Assembly (NCBI RefSeq): GCF_001705435.1
Contig: NZ_MDEN01000069.1
Span: 124,001-188,000 of the forward strand
DNA from: Pseudomonas graminis
GTDB taxonomy: Bacteria; Pseudomonadota; Gammaproteobacteria; Pseudomonadales; Pseudomonadaceae
Reading direction: 5' to 3'
Length of the DNA stretch: 64,000 bases
Positions 62,781-64,000 of this stretch are shown one piece after another (positions within the stretch are counted from its first letter, which is position 1; every line of letters begins with the position of its first letter). The position numbers were made by a program, and so were the translations under genes. The notes under the pieces are model-generated. The model ran no database searches, was not told where the DNA came from, and worked only from the letters and a program-made list of their open reading frames with translations.

Positions 62781-64000
62781 TTAGCTTTTGCCCGGGATCC
62801 CGTACTTGCGCAGCCGATGGGCGATTGCGGTGTGTGACGTCTGCAGCCGCGCGGCCAATTGGCGCGTCGAGGGATACTGGCTGTAGAGCTTTTCCAGCAG
62901 CGACTTTTCGAAATCCTCGACCGCCCCTTCGAGGCTTTCGACTTCGCCATCACGGCCCCTCGCCACCGACGTACCGGCGATGTCCAGGTCGCCGATGTCG
63001 ACCAGCGAGCTGTCGCAAATGGCCGCTGCGCGGAAGATCACGTTCTGCAACTGACGAACGTTGCCCGGCCAGCGATTGCCAAGCAGGGCTGGGTACGTGG
63101 TTGGCGCAAGTCGGCAGACCGGTCGCTGAATCTGCGTGCAGGCCTGCTCCATGAAATAGCGTGCCAGCATCAGGATGTCCTGACCCCGTTCCCGCAATGG
63201 TGGTACGTCCAGATTGAGCACATTCAGGCGATAGAACAGGTCTTCGCGGAAGGTGCCCTCGGCGACCATTTTCTCCAAGTCACGGTGGGTTGCGCTCAAG
63301 ATGCGCACGTTGACCTGCACTTCCTTATCGCCGCCGACCCGCCGAAAGCTGCCGTCATTGAGAAAGCGCAGCAGTTTGGCTTGCAGGTACGGCGACATCT
63401 CGCCGATCTCGTCGAGAAACACGGTGCCTTTGTTGGCGAGTTCCATCAGCCCGGGTTTGCCGCCTCGCTGGGCACCGGTAAAGGCGCCGGGGGCGTAGCC
63501 GAACAGTTCACTCTCAGCGAGGTTCTCCGGCAACGCCGCGCAGTTCAGCGCAAGAAAAGGCGCCCCGTTGCGCGCGCTCACTGCATGACAGGCCCGCGCC
63601 ACCAGTTCCTTGCCCGTGCCGGTTTCACCCTGAATCAGCAGCGGCGCATCCAGTGCAGCGACCCGTTGCGCCCTCGCCTTGAGGGTGCGGATCGGCGCGG
63701 AATCCCCCAACAGCGCGTCGAAACCTTCAGCGTGATCGTGGTGCAGTGCCGACAGGCGTTCGCCAATCCGGCTGGGCAGATACAGGGTCAGCAGCGCGCC
63801 CGCGTCGGTGATGGGGGTAGCGTCCAGCAGCAGCGCTTCGCCGTTGAGCGTGACTTCCCGCAGCGGCAGACGAAAGCCGTTTTCCAGCAGCGCCGATTGC
63901 AGACCCGCATCGGAAAACAGCTCGCCAATCGATTCGCCCGCCGGCTCCCGGCCATACAACGCAACCAGTGCGGGGTTTGCCAGCAGCACATGGCCGGCGC
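62781..64000 (-). CDS. gcsR: Sigma-54-dependent glycine-operon activator GcsR (5' part outside window)
   Basis: TyrR-like enhancer-binding protein, C-terminal about 405 residues visible; the frame runs off the right edge (the ACT domain and start lie outside). A PAS-type segment (HVLLANPALVALYG...) precedes the AAA+ domain with Walker A GETGTGKE, GAFTGA (sigma-54 contact), Walker B VFLDEIGEMSP and a C-terminal helix-turn-helix (TRQLAARLQTSHTAIAHRLRKYGI). Position beside gcvH and the sigma-54 promoter fits P. aeruginosa GcsR, which activates glycine-cleavage genes in response to glycine. Confidence 0.9.
   Translation of the reverse strand, partial: AGHVLLANPALVALYGREPAGESIGELFSDAGLQSALLENGFRLPLREVTLNGEALLLDATPITDAGALLTLYLPSRIGERLSALHHDHAEGFDALLGDSAPIRTLKARAQRVAALDAPLLIQGETGTGKELVARACHAVSARNGAPFLALNCAALPENLAESELFGYAPGAFTGAQRGGKPGLMELANKGTVFLDEIGEMSPYLQAKLLRFLNDGSFRRVGGDKEVQVNVRILSATHRDLEKMVAEGTFREDLFYRLNVLNLDVPPLRERGQDILMLARYFMEQACTQIQRPVCRLAPTTYPALLGNRWPGNVRQLQNVIFRAAAICDSSLVDIGDLDIAGTSVARGRDGEVESLEGAVEDFEKSLLEKLYSQYPSTRQLAARLQTSHTAIAHRLRKYGIPGKS

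Overview
The window is a chromosomal segment of a Pseudomonas, most likely of the fluorescens/syringae lineage. The support is a complete twelve-gene alginate operon with Pseudomonas-type regulatory sites, the order valS-(146-aa protein)-holC-pepA-lptF-lptG, an aapJQMP amino-acid importer next to rhlB and estB, a GcsR-type regulator beside gcvHP-sdaA-gcvT, and several copies of the GTGGGAGCGAGCTTGCTCGCGAA-type REP element. I see no rRNA, tRNA, CRISPR array, prophage or insertion sequence.

Region by region: (1) 1-4.9 kb is accessory: the end of an SDR oxidoreductase, a small membrane protein, an orphan Tc-toxin C subunit (tccC, RHS repeats) whose variable tail carries an aspzincin-like metallopeptidase motif, and an unrecognised 130-aa protein. 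The tccC gene lies between two near-identical 90-bp direct repeats; the second copy is a truncated duplicate of the start of the small membrane-protein gene. (2) 5.0-22.6 kb is the alginate operon, all on the minus strand in the order algD-alg8-alg44-algK-algE-algG-algX-algL-algI-algJ-algF-algA. It is preceded by about 1 kb of non-coding DNA with an AlgU-type promoter and AlgR-like sites and closed by an intrinsic terminator after algA. AlgD and AlgA make the GDP-mannuronate precursor; Alg8/Alg44 polymerise it; AlgK, AlgE, AlgG, AlgX and AlgL form the periplasmic/outer-membrane path; AlgI, AlgJ, AlgF and AlgX acetylate it. (3) 22.7-39.4 kb holds yaaA, a polysaccharide-deacetylase-like protein with degenerate motifs, a PIN-PhoH ATPase, moaCDE, a three-gene lipoprotein operon (CsgG-like, DUF4810, DUF799), rhlB, estB, aapJQMP, an MFS transporter, an NTF2-like protein and a GIY-YIG protein. 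(4) 39.4-43.6 kb is a second accessory island: three paralogous cysteine-rich secreted lipoproteins resembling the halovibrin-like family, plus a GST-like protein.

(5) 43.9-56.1 kb is housekeeping: glutaredoxin-like protein, yejK, an HU protein, rlmF, valS, holC, pepA, lptF/lptG, an RDD protein and a cold-shock protein. (6) 56.4-64 kb is the glycine-cleavage operon gcvH-gcvP-sdaA-gcvT (no glyA inside it), with a sigma-54 promoter and GcsR-like operator repeats in front of gcvH and the partial gcsR gene at the window edge.

The most unusual content is the tccC module with its flanking repeat and metallopeptidase tail, and the three halovibrin-like lipoproteins. Family assignments come from recognising motifs and gene order by eye; no database search was possible.
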